From: Torreya grandis
Lineage: Eukaryota; Streptophyta; Pinopsida; Cupressales; Taxaceae
Length of the DNA stretch: 64,000 nt
Reading direction: 5' to 3'
Assembly: GCA_037957365.1 (NCBI GenBank)
Contig: JARHVA010000638.1
Location: 547,001-611,000, forward strand
The position numbers and the translations under genes are program-made. This document shows, piece by piece, positions 45,932 through 56,581 of this stretch. Numbering within the stretch: position 1 is the stretch's first letter; each line of letters opens with the position of its first letter. The notes under the pieces are model-generated. The model made no database searches. It saw nothing but the letters and a program-made list of their open reading frames with translations, and was not told the origin of the DNA.

Positions 45932-47647
45932 CTAGGTAGTGGTCTCCACCAGCATTGCTCCTTTTTGTGTTACCTTCTTTCTAGAACTTTGTCTCATTCT
46001 TTTGTTGGGTCCCTCCAAGGCTTTAGTCTCCTCACTGGCTCTTTTACCAATATTGACAGCAATAGCACAAATATTGGACGTTGCTTCCTCCATTTTCATT
46101 CTATTGTCCTTAATTAGTTCCCCGAGGTTTTTCTCATAGGCTTTGAGCTTGGCTGGGATCTCTCCTATTTGATTATCCATATTATTAATTTTGTTCCATA
46201 CCTCTTTCAGGGTATCTTCCATAGTTTCCACTTTCCTTTTGAGGTTCATAATCTCCCTGCACGTCCAAGAATCAAATTTGGAAGATGCCTCTACTTTGCA
46301 CTTAACCCAGTTCATTGGTGTGTGTGTTTCATCATTCTGTTCTTTCCCCCTCCATTCCTCAAAATTTTTATTAGGACTGTTCCTGTCTTCTTCAGTGATA
46401 TCCTCTCGACCCTTATGTTCCCGCTCTTTAATTCCATTTTGAATTTCCATATCCATATCTTGATTATCATCCTGCCCTGTAGTTTCCTTTGCGTTCTTTG
46501 ATGCTGGGTCCTCAACAGGGTCATCCTGGGCAAAATCAAACTCTGCCACTGTCTGATTTTCCTCAGTGTCTTCAGTTCTGTTTGCAGAATCCTCCTCTAT
46601 ATTGACATCTTCTTTTTCATTCTTCTCAGGACATTCTTCTTCCTCATTAGAGTTTGTAGCCTGACTTTCAGTTCCTTCTTCTTCCTCCAAGTTTTCCTCA
46701 CTGGTTTTATCAATTCTCTCCCGTTCCATGTCTTCTTCTACAATCTTCTTTTTAGTACTAGGGAGCTTGATTTTCCCTTTCTCAGTAACACATTCACTCT
46801 TTCTATTCCCTGACTCCTTGTTTTTCCCCTGTTTAGGGTGCTTTACCATAGCATTATTCTTGCAGTAGCCTTCGATTAACAGAATAAGGCCTTCATGGCG
46901 GATAGGGCACATTTCCTTTTTCCTATGAGCATATAAACTTTGGACCAAGGAGAAACATAGATAAAAGGGAAAAGACAAACTAACCTTGTGCCTGAAATGG
47001 TTAAGGAAGACAAAGTGGAATTTGTGCACACGCTTACTTCTTCCATCCAGAATGAAGTACTCCCTTATGCAGCTTAAGACATCCCTCCATATCCCTTTAA
47101 TCTGATCCAGCTCATAGAAATCCCCGTTCTTGACCAATTTCTGCTCTTCCGCTTCCATTTTGGGGAACCTACAGAAGGCCTCATTCGAAATGCTTGTCTG
47201 TTTGGAGAATTTAAGTCCATCCGTAGGCAGCCCAGTAACCTCAGCTATAAAATCCTCAGTTAAGTTCACTGTAACACAATGCAGGGTGACCCTTTCATCC
47301 TTCCAATTTTTGAAAAAAGCCGTGGTGATATGCGGTTTTGATCCATGAAGTCTTTCCAAGTAGCTCGCAACTTTTCCTTTCTGCAGAATTCTCCAGACTT
47401 CTTTTTTCTCTTTCCATTCATCACAACTCTTGGGTTCCTATTTCCGAGGTTCTCCCTTCCTTTCGCTTGCCATGCTCATTTTCTTAGAAACCCAATTGCT
47501 AAGATCGTTGCAATAATCCCGTTTGTTGCCGAGTTGATAGGAAAATTGGCTTTGATTGTGCTTATTCAGGATCCTCTTCTCTCTCTTGAGGGCCTTACTC
47601 TTTAATGATTGATGTCCTTTCCCTGAGCTGCCACTCCTCCTACTCAT
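45932..47647 (-). CDS. LINE-borne accessory ORF: transposon-protein domain, acidic linker, coiled coil
   Basis: From ATG 47647 (MSRRSGSSGKGH) the frame runs to a stop at 45932, about 570 codons, with one in-frame TAG (47440-47438). The last 475+ codons are fully open. A basic N-terminus is followed by a domain with FFKNWKDERVTLHCVTVNL, EVTGLPTDGLKF, EYFILDGRSKRVHKFHFVFL and RHEGLILLIEGY. That domain resembles the plant 'putative transposon protein' family (Pfam PF20167, as I recall) and is clearly related to the Gy2 extra ORF. Then come about 180 acidic, disordered residues, a coiled coil (LKRKVETMEDTLKEVWNKIN) and a basic tail (KRMRQSSRKK), possibly a nuclear signal. Function unknown. The start lies one base after the RNase H stop. 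Confidence 0.65.
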
Positions 47648-47648
47648 A

Positions 47649-47798
47649 TTATTTCTTATACACTTTGATCTTTCCTTCCTTAGCATGGGTTGCATCATGA
47701 AGAATGAGCGCCCTTAAATCCACATTCTTTTCTAATGTTTTATGCCACCTCACTGTTTGACCCACCCGGACTGCACAATTAGCTAGCCAATCTGCAAC
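47649..47798 (-). pseudogene. LINE RNase H C-terminal tail
   Basis: The minus strand reads VADWLANCAVRVGQTVRWHK and ends HAKEGKIKVYKK-stop (TAA 47651-47649). N-x-V-A-D-x-L-A-N is the last catalytic helix of the RNase H found at the C-terminus of many plant LINE ORF2 proteins. The Asp is kept. The fragment starts at the insertion boundary, so endonuclease, RT and most of RNase H were lost by 5' truncation. Only 49 codons remain, hence moderate confidence. Confidence 0.6.
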
Positions 47799-48877
47799 AC
47801 CATTTAAATGTTAATCCAAGGACATATACTTGATAAGATGATGTCATTATATGTGCACACTCAATCTCTAATTTGACATTCTGCTAATTGTACCTAAGAT
47901 GTTGAAGTGCAGTAAATTAAATGCTTGAAATAAAACATAAACAAAGTACAATAAAATAAATTCTTATGTGTGGGAAGCTTCCTAAAACAAATATTAAATA
48001 AGAATACAAATCACACAATTCAGAAATGAAACACACAATGCTTAAGGAAATCAAATCGCATTCTTAACTAACTAGATGGGTTGGGTTATTGTTGTAGCCT
48101 TCCAAAGGGGGCCCTTCCTCCTTCCAAGTCTAACTTCAACCCTTCCTCTTAAAACACTATATTGAACTCAAAATTTCTCACTCATATTAATCAAAAGTGC
48201 AACAATGAATTGTTTCAAGAAGTTACAATAACAATTTCTTAACACAATGTAATTCTGACAATCTCTATTCAACATATACTATTTTCTATTTCTCTCAACT
48301 CTGCTGCTACATATTTATTTATCATAGAGGAAATTTTTTTATGAAAAAAAATATATACATTCTATTCTAAGATACATTCGAATTGGGATAACCACATTTG
48401 GTTCCTTTCACTAAAAATGTCCTTCATATGAATCTTGTGACTTTGTTATAGGACAAACAAGGCTATTTCATTCTTCAACCACTTCCTTATTGAGCTCCAT
48501 AGAGGTTTGAGTCATTTTTGTGAGTCAGTTCGAAGAGAATCAAAAGCTGTTCATCTGTGGCTTTGGTCACACAGTAGTTGTCAGATGGTCTATGTAGTGA
48601 GATTCTTTTTGATGCAGGATGCTCCATGTTATATACATATTTCTCCAAAACATCTTCAAAATACATTTATAGAAAAACCATCCTAAAGCAATAGAAAACC
48701 ATCATATATTTAATTCCAATAAATAATTTCAACTATTAAAAAGAGTTTGAAAACATAATGTTACATGCTTTATGAAAGTAAGAAACTTATATAGAAAAGT
48801 GTTCAAAATCATGGTAAATAAGCAAGATGAGTACTATAGATGGACACAATAAAAAGATATTTAAGGGGCTCATCACA

Positions 48878-48890
48878 CCCCACAACTTAA
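48878..48890 (-). other. Gy2 polypurine tract
   Basis: The minus strand reads TTTTAAGTTGTGGGG directly before the LTR start TGTGATGAGCC. Confidence 0.5.
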
Positions 48891-51425
48891 AATCTTACTC
48901 AACCTCAAATATTATACTTGTTCATTCCCAATTCACAAAGAACTCTAAAATCCATGGGATCTATATCACCACTGGCAAGATGAGCATAGGATTCATGCCT
49001 CTATTCAAATAGTTGCCAAATTTTAGCTTCTTTGGCTTCATCCACTGGGGTTTTGTTTTACCAATTTGAAATAGAGTACCAAAATAGGGGTGGATGGAAA
49101 TTTAAGTTCAACGATTGTGATCCCATGTCACCTACAAAAAGAATGTATTTTGTGGTCCTGGTAAATGTTGCATTTAAATTAAAATGGAAATAGTGATTCC
49201 TCTTTCTTAGTGTTGCGGTGAGCTCATTCCATCATTCATTGCATGATTCTCTTACAGTAGGACCAACAAAAGATCTCAATCCTAAATAAAAATCTTGAAC
49301 TTTATCATAATTCTTACCAAACCAAGTTATTACTTCATTTTTTAACATTATATCATCCCATTTTGATAAAACAACATCAAGGGCCATCAATTCACTCTTG
49401 ATGAGTAGTTGGGTTTCATTCTCCTTTTTCTTGTATTCTACTATTTCTCTTCCTCTTCCCTATTCATTCAACAAATATGATGAAAATGCCTACATTTGGA
49501 CATCTCCAACATATAATTTGGGATTATGATCTCTATCATACAGAACAACATAATTGTGTAGGTAAAAATCACATAATTATGCTTGTTCTTCCTGTGAACT
49601 TACCTTATAAATATAAAATAAGGAAAATGGATCAATAACTTCATGGGGCATATCACAATAAATTCTCATAAATTTGAACTTGTGTCATTGTTCTTCAAGA
49701 TAAATTGAATAAACTTTTGCAGGAGGCCTGCAATCAAGGAGTTCTTGTGTGAGACCTGCCATGTCCTCAATTTTTTGTTTCAATTTGGTGATGCTCTCTT
49801 CCTTTAACTTATTTTCCTCTTTCAATTTCCTATTTTATTTTCTCAGTTCCTTCAAAGATTCAAATTTATTATCCATCTAATTCAATAGTTTAGAAGATAT
49901 TTCAAAATAGGAATGATACCATACCTCAGGGGTAGCTTTATGTTCCTCTTACTAATTAACCTCTATAGAATGTTGTGGAATGTTGGCTGTAGGATGGTCT
50001 TTAGTTGAGGGCTGCATCTGACAAGTTGTTGCATCAAGTGCATCTAGACCTCCACCAGATTGATCTTGAATTTATTTCTTTAGTTTCTTAATTTCTTGCA
50101 AGGCTTACTCAAGAGTGAAAAAATCCACTTGCACTACAACAGGTTGTTGTAATTATTCAGCTTCTTCCTGCATGGGTTCCTCATGCAAATCTATTTGTAC
50201 TAGTTCCTCATACAATTCTTTAAAATTGTGTTCCACTTTTTCTTCTTTCTCATACATTTCTTCAAGACTCTACTCAATTTGTTCTGCTTTTCCTTTATTG
50301 GCTCCTCATGAAATTCTTCAAAACTATGCTCAATTTGTTCTGCTTATTTCTAATAGAATACTAGAGAACATTCTTCCCGGTCTATTTTAGTCTCTAAAGA
50401 TTCATTACTAATAGCAATCCTTTCTTCCCTAGATTCTTCATTTATTTGAATAATAGAAGAAAGTTTAGTCCTCATTTTTCTCCTCAATCTATGAGATCTA
50501 TGAGGATTAGGGGTTACCGTGATCTTCTTGGAAGAAGGTGGAAGTTCCACCTCATACTCATATGAATCAGGTCAAATAATGAGTTTATTCCTCTTCCTTC
50601 AAACCTTGTTGTAGGTTCTTGTGTTGCTACAAAAATACTTTCTTTCACAGGTTCTTGTGTGATTGTAGAAAGGTTTTCTGCTATAGGTTCTTGTGGTTTT
50701 GCAAGGAGGGTTTCTTCTGATCTTTGTCCTTCAACCTCCAATTCTTCTTCTAATTCATTTCATTATCTATCACTCTCTTCATTTCTTGGTACTTGGATAA
50801 ATTCCTCCCAATTGATGTTGGGTCTAGTTCTTTGCAAACAATCTTGAATAATTAACTGGATGAGATAATGGTGGGAGAGAGGTTTAGAATTACCTTTTTT
50901 AAAAGCCTTCAACATTTTGGTGATCATGTGAAGCAAAAATCGGGGAAGATTTATCTCCATTTCGTGCCACAAATGATTCAATAACTTAAAGTGTAGGCCA
51001 TGTAGCATAGAATACCTTCCTTCGCAAATGAAATATTTGGATATAAACTCAGTAACCTTTGCCCATCTTCCTGGTAGAGACAACCTTACAATGCCTTGCT
51101 TTGAGGTTTTGAGGCATTCATTTACTTTGATAAAATTTTGTCTCTGAGTCTCAGCATCATATTTTTCTTGCCATTCCTCCCCTATTCTTGGTATTCCCAA
51201 TACTCTACTGATGGTTGTTTCCATCAGCTTTACTTCCATCCCTTTTACCACGGCCAAGCTATTATGCAATGTACCAATAAATTCCTCCATAATTCCTTCA
51301 TCTAGGGTCTATATTTTCTCAAAATACTGCACCCACCATATATTTTAGAACAAGTCTAATATTTTTGGGTTATTGGTCAATGGGGTGATATCTAGTGGTT
51401 CATGTTTCAACAAATCAACTCCCAT
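48891..51425 (-). pseudogene. Gy2 extra 3' ORF, about 840 codons, between pol and 3' LTR
   Basis: It starts at ATG 51425 (MGVDLLKHEPLDITPL), with an open core at 51290-50763. The first domain (about residues 15-220) has SLAVVKGMEVKL, VLGIPRIGEEW, KYFICEGRYSMLHGLHFKLL and SHHYLIQLIIQDCLQ, the same module as the LINE ORF. A Glu/Pro-rich middle with repeated FHEEP/YEELV words (50740-50150) follows. Next is a coiled coil (KLKEESITKLKQKIEDMAGL, about 49810-49750) and a conserved-looking C-terminal part (PPAKVYSIYLEEQ, LCDFYLHNYVVLYDRDHNPK, SYAHLASGDIDPMDFRVLCE). About ten stops and one or two frameshifts. Its place matches the env-like ORF of Athila, but I see no signal or membrane segment. Confidence 0.6.
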
Positions 51426-52098
51426 ATTATGTGAGTTACAGGTCTAGGTGCTTGCAACAAGGGTTTTAGGCAATGGTAAAATGATTTGTGACTTTTACTT
51501 TGAGAGGTGAAATAATCCTTTTGAATTAATTAAATATCTCTCTCCAACTTAATTTTTCACTTGTCCTCGAGAGATGAAGCCGACGTGCACAAAACACTCA
51601 TGGTAAGAGTAAGGGGTGGTAGTAGTAGTTATGTTGATGGTCACATCAACAACGATGGAGATGATAAGTGGGCATGATAAAGAGAGGATACGATGGTGTA
51701 TTGATAGCATTAAGTCTCATCATCTTCAAAAATAATTAAAATGTATGATATAAAATAAATATAGAATAATTACCATATTACCTATAGAAATATCATTCAT
51801 AAATATGTTAATGATGATGTGAAGTGGCAAGCATGTCATATGTTAGTGTTTGAGTGGGAGAAAACACATGATGTATAATGGAATATAGAAAGACATCTTA
51901 TAGCAAGATATGTATCCTGTAACAACAAGTGTTATCTTGCAGCAGCAAGTTTTATCCTACGGTGGTAAGTTTTTCACTTGTAGCGACAAGTTTTTCATCT
52001 TGTAACAAGAAGGAAAATGTATTTCTTCTCTAAAAGAATGGATTTGTAAGTAAAAACAAGTGAAAACAAAACATTTCTATTGTAGTAGTGTCTATTCT

Positions 52099-52138
<40 letters not shown>

Positions 52139-52329
52139 CAAATGTCGATCAGCCAGTGACCTAGTTTTCTAAGAAAACATCCATCAGCAACGCCCAAAGG
52201 TTTTCATTGCTGAATTTTATGATTTTTTTATAGATTTTTTAGTCTAAACTCAACTGAAATCACAATAATCTAATAGGTAGGATTTTATTCAGCCTAAACC
52301 AAGCCATTGGGAATGACTTATTCTTGGCT
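51426..52329 (-). other. Gy2 spacer between pol and extra ORF, with repeats
   Basis: Non-coding. It contains a (TA)n run (52101-52134) and a roughly 21-bp tandem repeat (51903-52011) of the form TTGTARCRACAAGTTTTATC, five imperfect units. A promoter or splice acceptor for the extra ORF could lie here, but I cannot show one. Confidence 0.45.
52101..52134. repeat. (TA)n microsatellite
   Basis: About 17 TA units in the Gy2 spacer. Confidence 0.9.
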
Positions 52330-53560
52330 ATAGGAAACTTTATTACTCTTGTAAAATATTAGAGAAGGGTTGACAGAAATATCCTTCAGCTCTAGGAACA
52401 AGTTGATGTGCTTCATGAAAAAGAGATGGATGTTGTTATTCAAGAAGTTGATGAGTGATATTTTCCTTATAAAATGGTTTCTTGTACAGCTTGAGCCTGT
52501 GGCCATTAACAAATAGTTGAAACTAAACAAAGTCAATGGTCATGAGCTTTACATCTTCATTGTCAAAAACTCATTCAATCTCATAAGGCCCAAGCCATCT
52601 ATACTTCAGCTTTCCTTTATGATCCTTGTATTTAGATTTCAAAAGGAGTGTCCAGTCTCTTGGTTGAAAATTCTTAGTCTTGATGTTCCTGTCATGTCAT
52701 CCTACACATTGTCTTTGCACTATTTCAGTATGATGAAGTGTTTCTTTTCTTAGTTCATCAAGTGCATTCAGCTGCATGATCCCGTCTTATTGAGCTTGGG
52801 AAAGATCTAAGCCCAAATCAAGTGTTTTTCTTAATGCCTTATGTTCAAACTCAATATGGAGTGAAACTAGTTGAAGTTTTCCAAGTGATTCTATAAGCCC
52901 AAACTACTTCTAGAAGATGAGTTGACCAAATTTTTTTTATACAAGCTGACAGTTTTAGTGAAGATATTTTTCAATTCTTGATTTGTCACTTCTACCTAAC
53001 CATTTGACTGAAGATAGTAGGGAGTATATTTATTGTGTATGATTTCATATTCTTTTACCAAGGTAGCTATGAGTTCTGATGTGAATTGTGGGCCTTAGTC
53101 TATGACGATCTCTCTTGGAACTCCATAGTAGGTGAATATGTATTTATAGAGGAACTTAGCTCCCTTTTCATCTTGAGCATGGGTTAAGGCTTTAACCTCT
53201 ACCCATTTGGTGACATAATAAGTACACACTATTATATATTCCTTGTTGTTAGATTTAGGATCAATGGGATCTACAAAATCTAGTCCCCATTTGTCAAAGG
53301 GTTTGAGAACTAGTTGTGGCTGTAATGGCATTTTATCAGAGCAAGTGAGATTTCCCATATGTTGGCATTGATCACATATATGGGTGTACATCATGACATC
53401 CTTATGCAAATAAGGCCAATAATATCTAGTAGTGAGTACTTTCATGGCAATCTATTTGGCAGCAAAATGACCCCCACAAGGCTCATCATGATAGGCTCTG
53501 AGAATGTCATAAGCTTCATCTTCTTAGATACATCTTCTCATAACTAAATCTAGTCCAATG
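52330..53560 (-). pseudogene. Gy2 integrase and pol C-terminus
   Basis: The zinc region is readable (AYHDEPCGGHFAAK, then YYWPYLHKDVMMY.HICDQCQHMG, 53500-53350) with its His and Cys residues present. The core follows with WGLDFVDPI (first Asp), a second Asp in REIVID-stop-GPQF (53095, the stop in place of Gln or Arg) and the Glu in a block reading SNG-stop-VEVTNQEL (about 53020). The C-terminal end near 52500-52330 contains VNGHRLKLYKKPFYKE, the Athila-like pol ending. Further stops follow 53000. Confidence 0.75.
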
Positions 53561-54130
53561 ATAAAGAGATATCCTGCAATTCAAGAATAATGTCCACTCT
53601 TTTGGATCAAGTGTTGTTTGTCCCTAGGTGAAAAATATTACGGTAGTGATCCTGCAGCAAGATAGTTAGTAATATCTATGAACCAAGGAGATTGAATTAT
53701 TACAAAAAATAAAATTTCACCAAGAAAATAATCATCAACAACAGGACTATGTTCATCATTTTTTAATCGAGATAGAAAATCTGTTACTACATTATCTTTA
53801 CCAGGTCTGTCTACAATGGTAATATCATATTCCTACATCAAAAGCTACTAATAAATTATCATACCTATTACAGCAAGTTTGTTCATTAAATAACTTATTA
53901 TTGCATGATTGGTGTGGATGAATACTTGGTAACCTGTAATATAATGTTAAAATTGGTTGATGGTATAGACAATGGAGAGAAATTTATTTTCGATTATAGT
54001 GTAGTTGAGTTCAGCCCCTTAAATATTCTTGCTAATAAAATAGATTACATAACTCAAAGATTCATCTTTTTGGCCAAGGATAGCTTCTAGAGTGGTGTCA
54101 GATGCATATGTATGAATGTGAAAAGGCTTC
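53561..54130 (-). pseudogene. Gy2 RNase H
   Basis: A frame with few stops reads YASDTTLEAILGQKDESLSY, then VIYFISKNI, then AELNYTIIENKFLSIVY. In gypsy RNase H the first block is normally C-D-A-S-D, so the first catalytic Asp is Tyr here. The Glu in the YT..E..FLS block is kept. Confidence 0.65.
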
Positions 54131-55214
54131 TTCCAGTTAGGTCTTTTAGAATAGGAGTTGTTATGAGCAGGTCTTTAAATTGCTGAAAGGCAATTTGACA
54201 ATCATTAGTCCATGTAAATTCAACATTTTTAGTAAGAAATCCAAATAATGGGGTGGTAATTTTACTAAAATATTTGATGAATTATCTATAATAACCATCA
54301 TGTTGTAAAAAACTTCTAACATCATTCTACTTCTTTATTGTGTGTATATCCTTGATGATACTTATCTTTGTTGGGTCAACTTGAATTCTAGCAGGGAATT
54401 TGTGATGTCTCAACACAATCCCTTCAATCATAAGCATGTAACACTTTTCATTTCTCAGAGATAATTGATGGTCCTATCAACGTTGAAAAACTTTATCTAG
54501 GTTGATTAGTATTTCTTTGAATGTATACCCATAGACAGTGAAATCATCCATGTAGATTTCAACACAGTCATGGGAGAGATCAGGAAATATGCTCAGCATA
54601 GCCCTTTGAAAAATAGTTGGGGCATTTTAAAGACCAAATGGCAAGATGGAATAGGCATAGGTTCCCCAAGGAAAAGTAAAAGTGGTTTTATCTTGGTCTT
54701 AGGGAGAAATTCATATTTTATTATAACTAATGTATCCATCTAAGAAATAAAAGTACTTCTTTCATGCTAACATATCCAACACTTGATCAATAAATATAAA
54801 GGGAAAATAATCCTTCCTAGTAGTAGCATTCAACTCTCTGTAGTCAACACAAATATGCCATTTTCCCCCTTTCTTAGGGATAATGACCAGGGGAGAGACC
54901 CACTGACTGTTTGAGATATAATAAACAAATCCTACATCCAAGAGTTTTTGCAACTCAATTTTGATAGTGTCTTTGACTGCAGGATTCATTCTCCATTGGG
55001 GTTGGCGAAGAGGTTTGCATTCTTCTTTAATGTAAATATGATTCATGCATAAATTTGAGGGTATTTCTCTAATGTCATGGTAATCCCAAGCAAATGTTAT
55101 TATGTGCCTTCTCAGCATTGTAAGTAACTGACTTTCTTGTTGGGGTGTTAAGGAAGTACTGATGTTGAGAGGTTTGTTTGGCAGGATGTCTACTTTCTTT
55201 GTTAAAGAAAGCAT
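54131..55214 (-). pseudogene. Gy2 reverse transcriptase
   Basis: An open 150-codon start (55214-54762) has PLRQPQWRMNPAVKDTIKIE, LLDVGFVYYISNSQWVSPL and GGKWHICVDYRELNATTRKD, matching RT motifs 1-2. Below it, with stops, come LPFGL.NAPTIFQRAM and the active site EIYMDDFTVYG with an intact YMDD (54554-54543). The order and wording are typical of Athila-type RT. Fewer than ten stops, mostly Q- or W-derived. Confidence 0.8.
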
Positions 55215-55990
55215 GGTCTTTATGTTGGTGATTAAAGGAGCATAACTACATTTATGGGGAAGTAATTGATGGAATGTCCAAATATCTCTTATAGTCTTAG
55301 CAAAATCATTCTCATGAAAGGTATTTTGAAGAGGTCATGGTGTACATTCCAACATGTTGGTGGCTACAGGATCCTATAGCTAGGTGTTTTGTAGGATACC
55401 AGTAAGGATAGTGTCTTCTTATTGGGCATGTAAAGCTAGACTCTGGTCAATTATGCAGAGAGTCTACAAGGAGATAGTTTCTTCAAAATCAGCAATCCAA
55501 AGGATTGGTCCATCATTCAGGAAAGGTTAAGTTGGTGGATATAGCACCAAGTTCTTGGTGTCATTTATGTTGGAAATTAGCATTTTTCCTAACCTGTAGT
55601 CAATAAAAGCATCGATAGTGGCCAACCATAGGTGACCAATAATGAGAGGGTGACCCCCCAAATTTCTCTTTAGCTTCAAAACAATGAAATATGGTAGATA
55701 TTACCAAGAATCCATAGTGATAACAAGGTCCTCAACAATCCCCTTAGGTTTAATAGTTGATCTATCAGCCATCTAGAGGATGGTGGGTGTTGGACAGAGA
55801 GTGGTAAGTTTCAGTTGTTGCATGGTCTCCATGGTCATCACATTGATGGTTGCACCCAAGTTGATTAAAGTATTGGAGATGGGTTGGTTTTGGATGTTAA
55901 CATTAACTACAGGGTTTTCTAGATTAGAATATTTTGGAGAACTATATTTCCCAACATAATATCTGCTAATTAGCCAATGACCTAGACTAT
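55215..55990 (-). pseudogene. Gy2 aspartic protease and linker
   Basis: The frame reads NQPISNTLINLGATINVMTM, then ETMQQLKL and TILQMADRSTIKPKGIVED. Athila-type proteases have L-I-D-L-G-A-x-I-N at the active site. Here the catalytic Asp is Asn (codon 55862-55860, one G-to-A change). Downstream, GHPLIIGHLWLATIDAFIDYRL completes the domain. The linker to RT (55600-55220) contains several stops. Confidence 0.7.
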
Positions 55991-56581
55991 TTTAGGATCC
56001 TTCTTATTTCTTCTCAATTTTTTCAAACATAGCTCTTAAATAGCTTTATTGTAGATATGACATCTTTTATTGCTTGAAAGAGTGGGATTTTGATGCACAC
56101 ATTCTTGAGTTGTCCTAAGATATCAAATTCAGGCTCTTGTTTAGGATATGAGATGTTCAATCTCTCCAGAAAAATAGGATTGTTAGCTTATTTTTTATTT
56201 TTGATGGATTTGGCTTAGGATTGGCTACAGGTGGCTATGGATTAGTATGGAGTGAAGCTAGTTCAAAGTGTTCTATGATTATGGGTGAGGTGGGTTGTGG
56301 AAGAACACGACCTAAGTGAAGTTAAACTTGATTAATATCCAAGGTGTATGTTAGATATTGGATTGTGTTAGTTGAACCGACTTATTGGTAGGATTGGGGA
56401 TGGGTTGGGTAGGTAATTGGGTGGTTTGAATAAGTTTCTAAGTGTTTAGCATTATGGCCTATTGTTGTGGTTACATTTTTTGGGGAAAACCTTGATTTCC
56501 TCTGCATTGTTGTTATCATGGATTAGAGGGATAAAACCATTGTTGGTTTTAGAATTGTCCCTGCTGAGGTTGTTGTCCATT

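Larger units (their letters stand above)
45613..47800 (-). mobile_element. 5'-truncated LINE carrying an extra downstream ORF
   Basis: A 2,188-bp insertion bounded by CATTTAAATGTT at 45601-45612 and 47801-47812. The Gy2 5' LTR shows the same site uninterrupted (CATTTAAATGTC, 58540). The 12-bp duplication, absence of terminal repeats, and a 5' end that begins inside an RNase H domain fit target-primed reverse transcription with 5' truncation. On the minus strand it holds the last 49 codons of an RNase H-containing protein and then a long second ORF. The 3' end (ACCATAATCTAA) lacks a long poly(A). It is younger than Gy2. Confidence 0.75.
45516..48877 (-). repeat. Gy2 3' LTR, interrupted by a LINE
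   Basis: It begins TGGCTAGCAGCTGATTCACA (compare TGACTAGCAGTTGATTCACA at 58452) and, on the element strand, starts TGTGATGAGCCCC at 48877. Without the 2.2-kb LINE and its target duplication it is about 1,162 bp. Long matches to the 5' LTR include 47815-48640 against 58543-59340. Confidence 0.75.

Noticed and set aside
45939..46501. Plus-strand ORFs rich in F, L and S over the same region
   Set aside because: They are antisense to the acidic, Lys/Glu-rich ORF; poly-Leu/Phe/Ser composition is the expected shadow of Glu/Lys codons.
45932..47359. A host gene, because it is the longest non-pol ORF and intact
   Set aside because: It lies within a bounded insertion in an LTR, next to a LINE RNase H tail, and its N-terminal module also occurs in the Gy2 extra ORF. 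It is treated as element-borne.
45613..47800. Mutator-like or other DNA transposon as the source of the 2.2-kb insertion
   Set aside because: The ends (TTAGATTATGG and CTGCAACAC in + orientation) are not inverted repeats, the duplication is 12 bp, and the 5' end falls inside a LINE-type RNase H domain.
48891..51425. Envelope gene of an Athila-type 'endogenous retrovirus'
   Set aside because: No signal peptide, transmembrane stretch or fusion-like segment is visible. The first domain matches the LINE-borne module instead.
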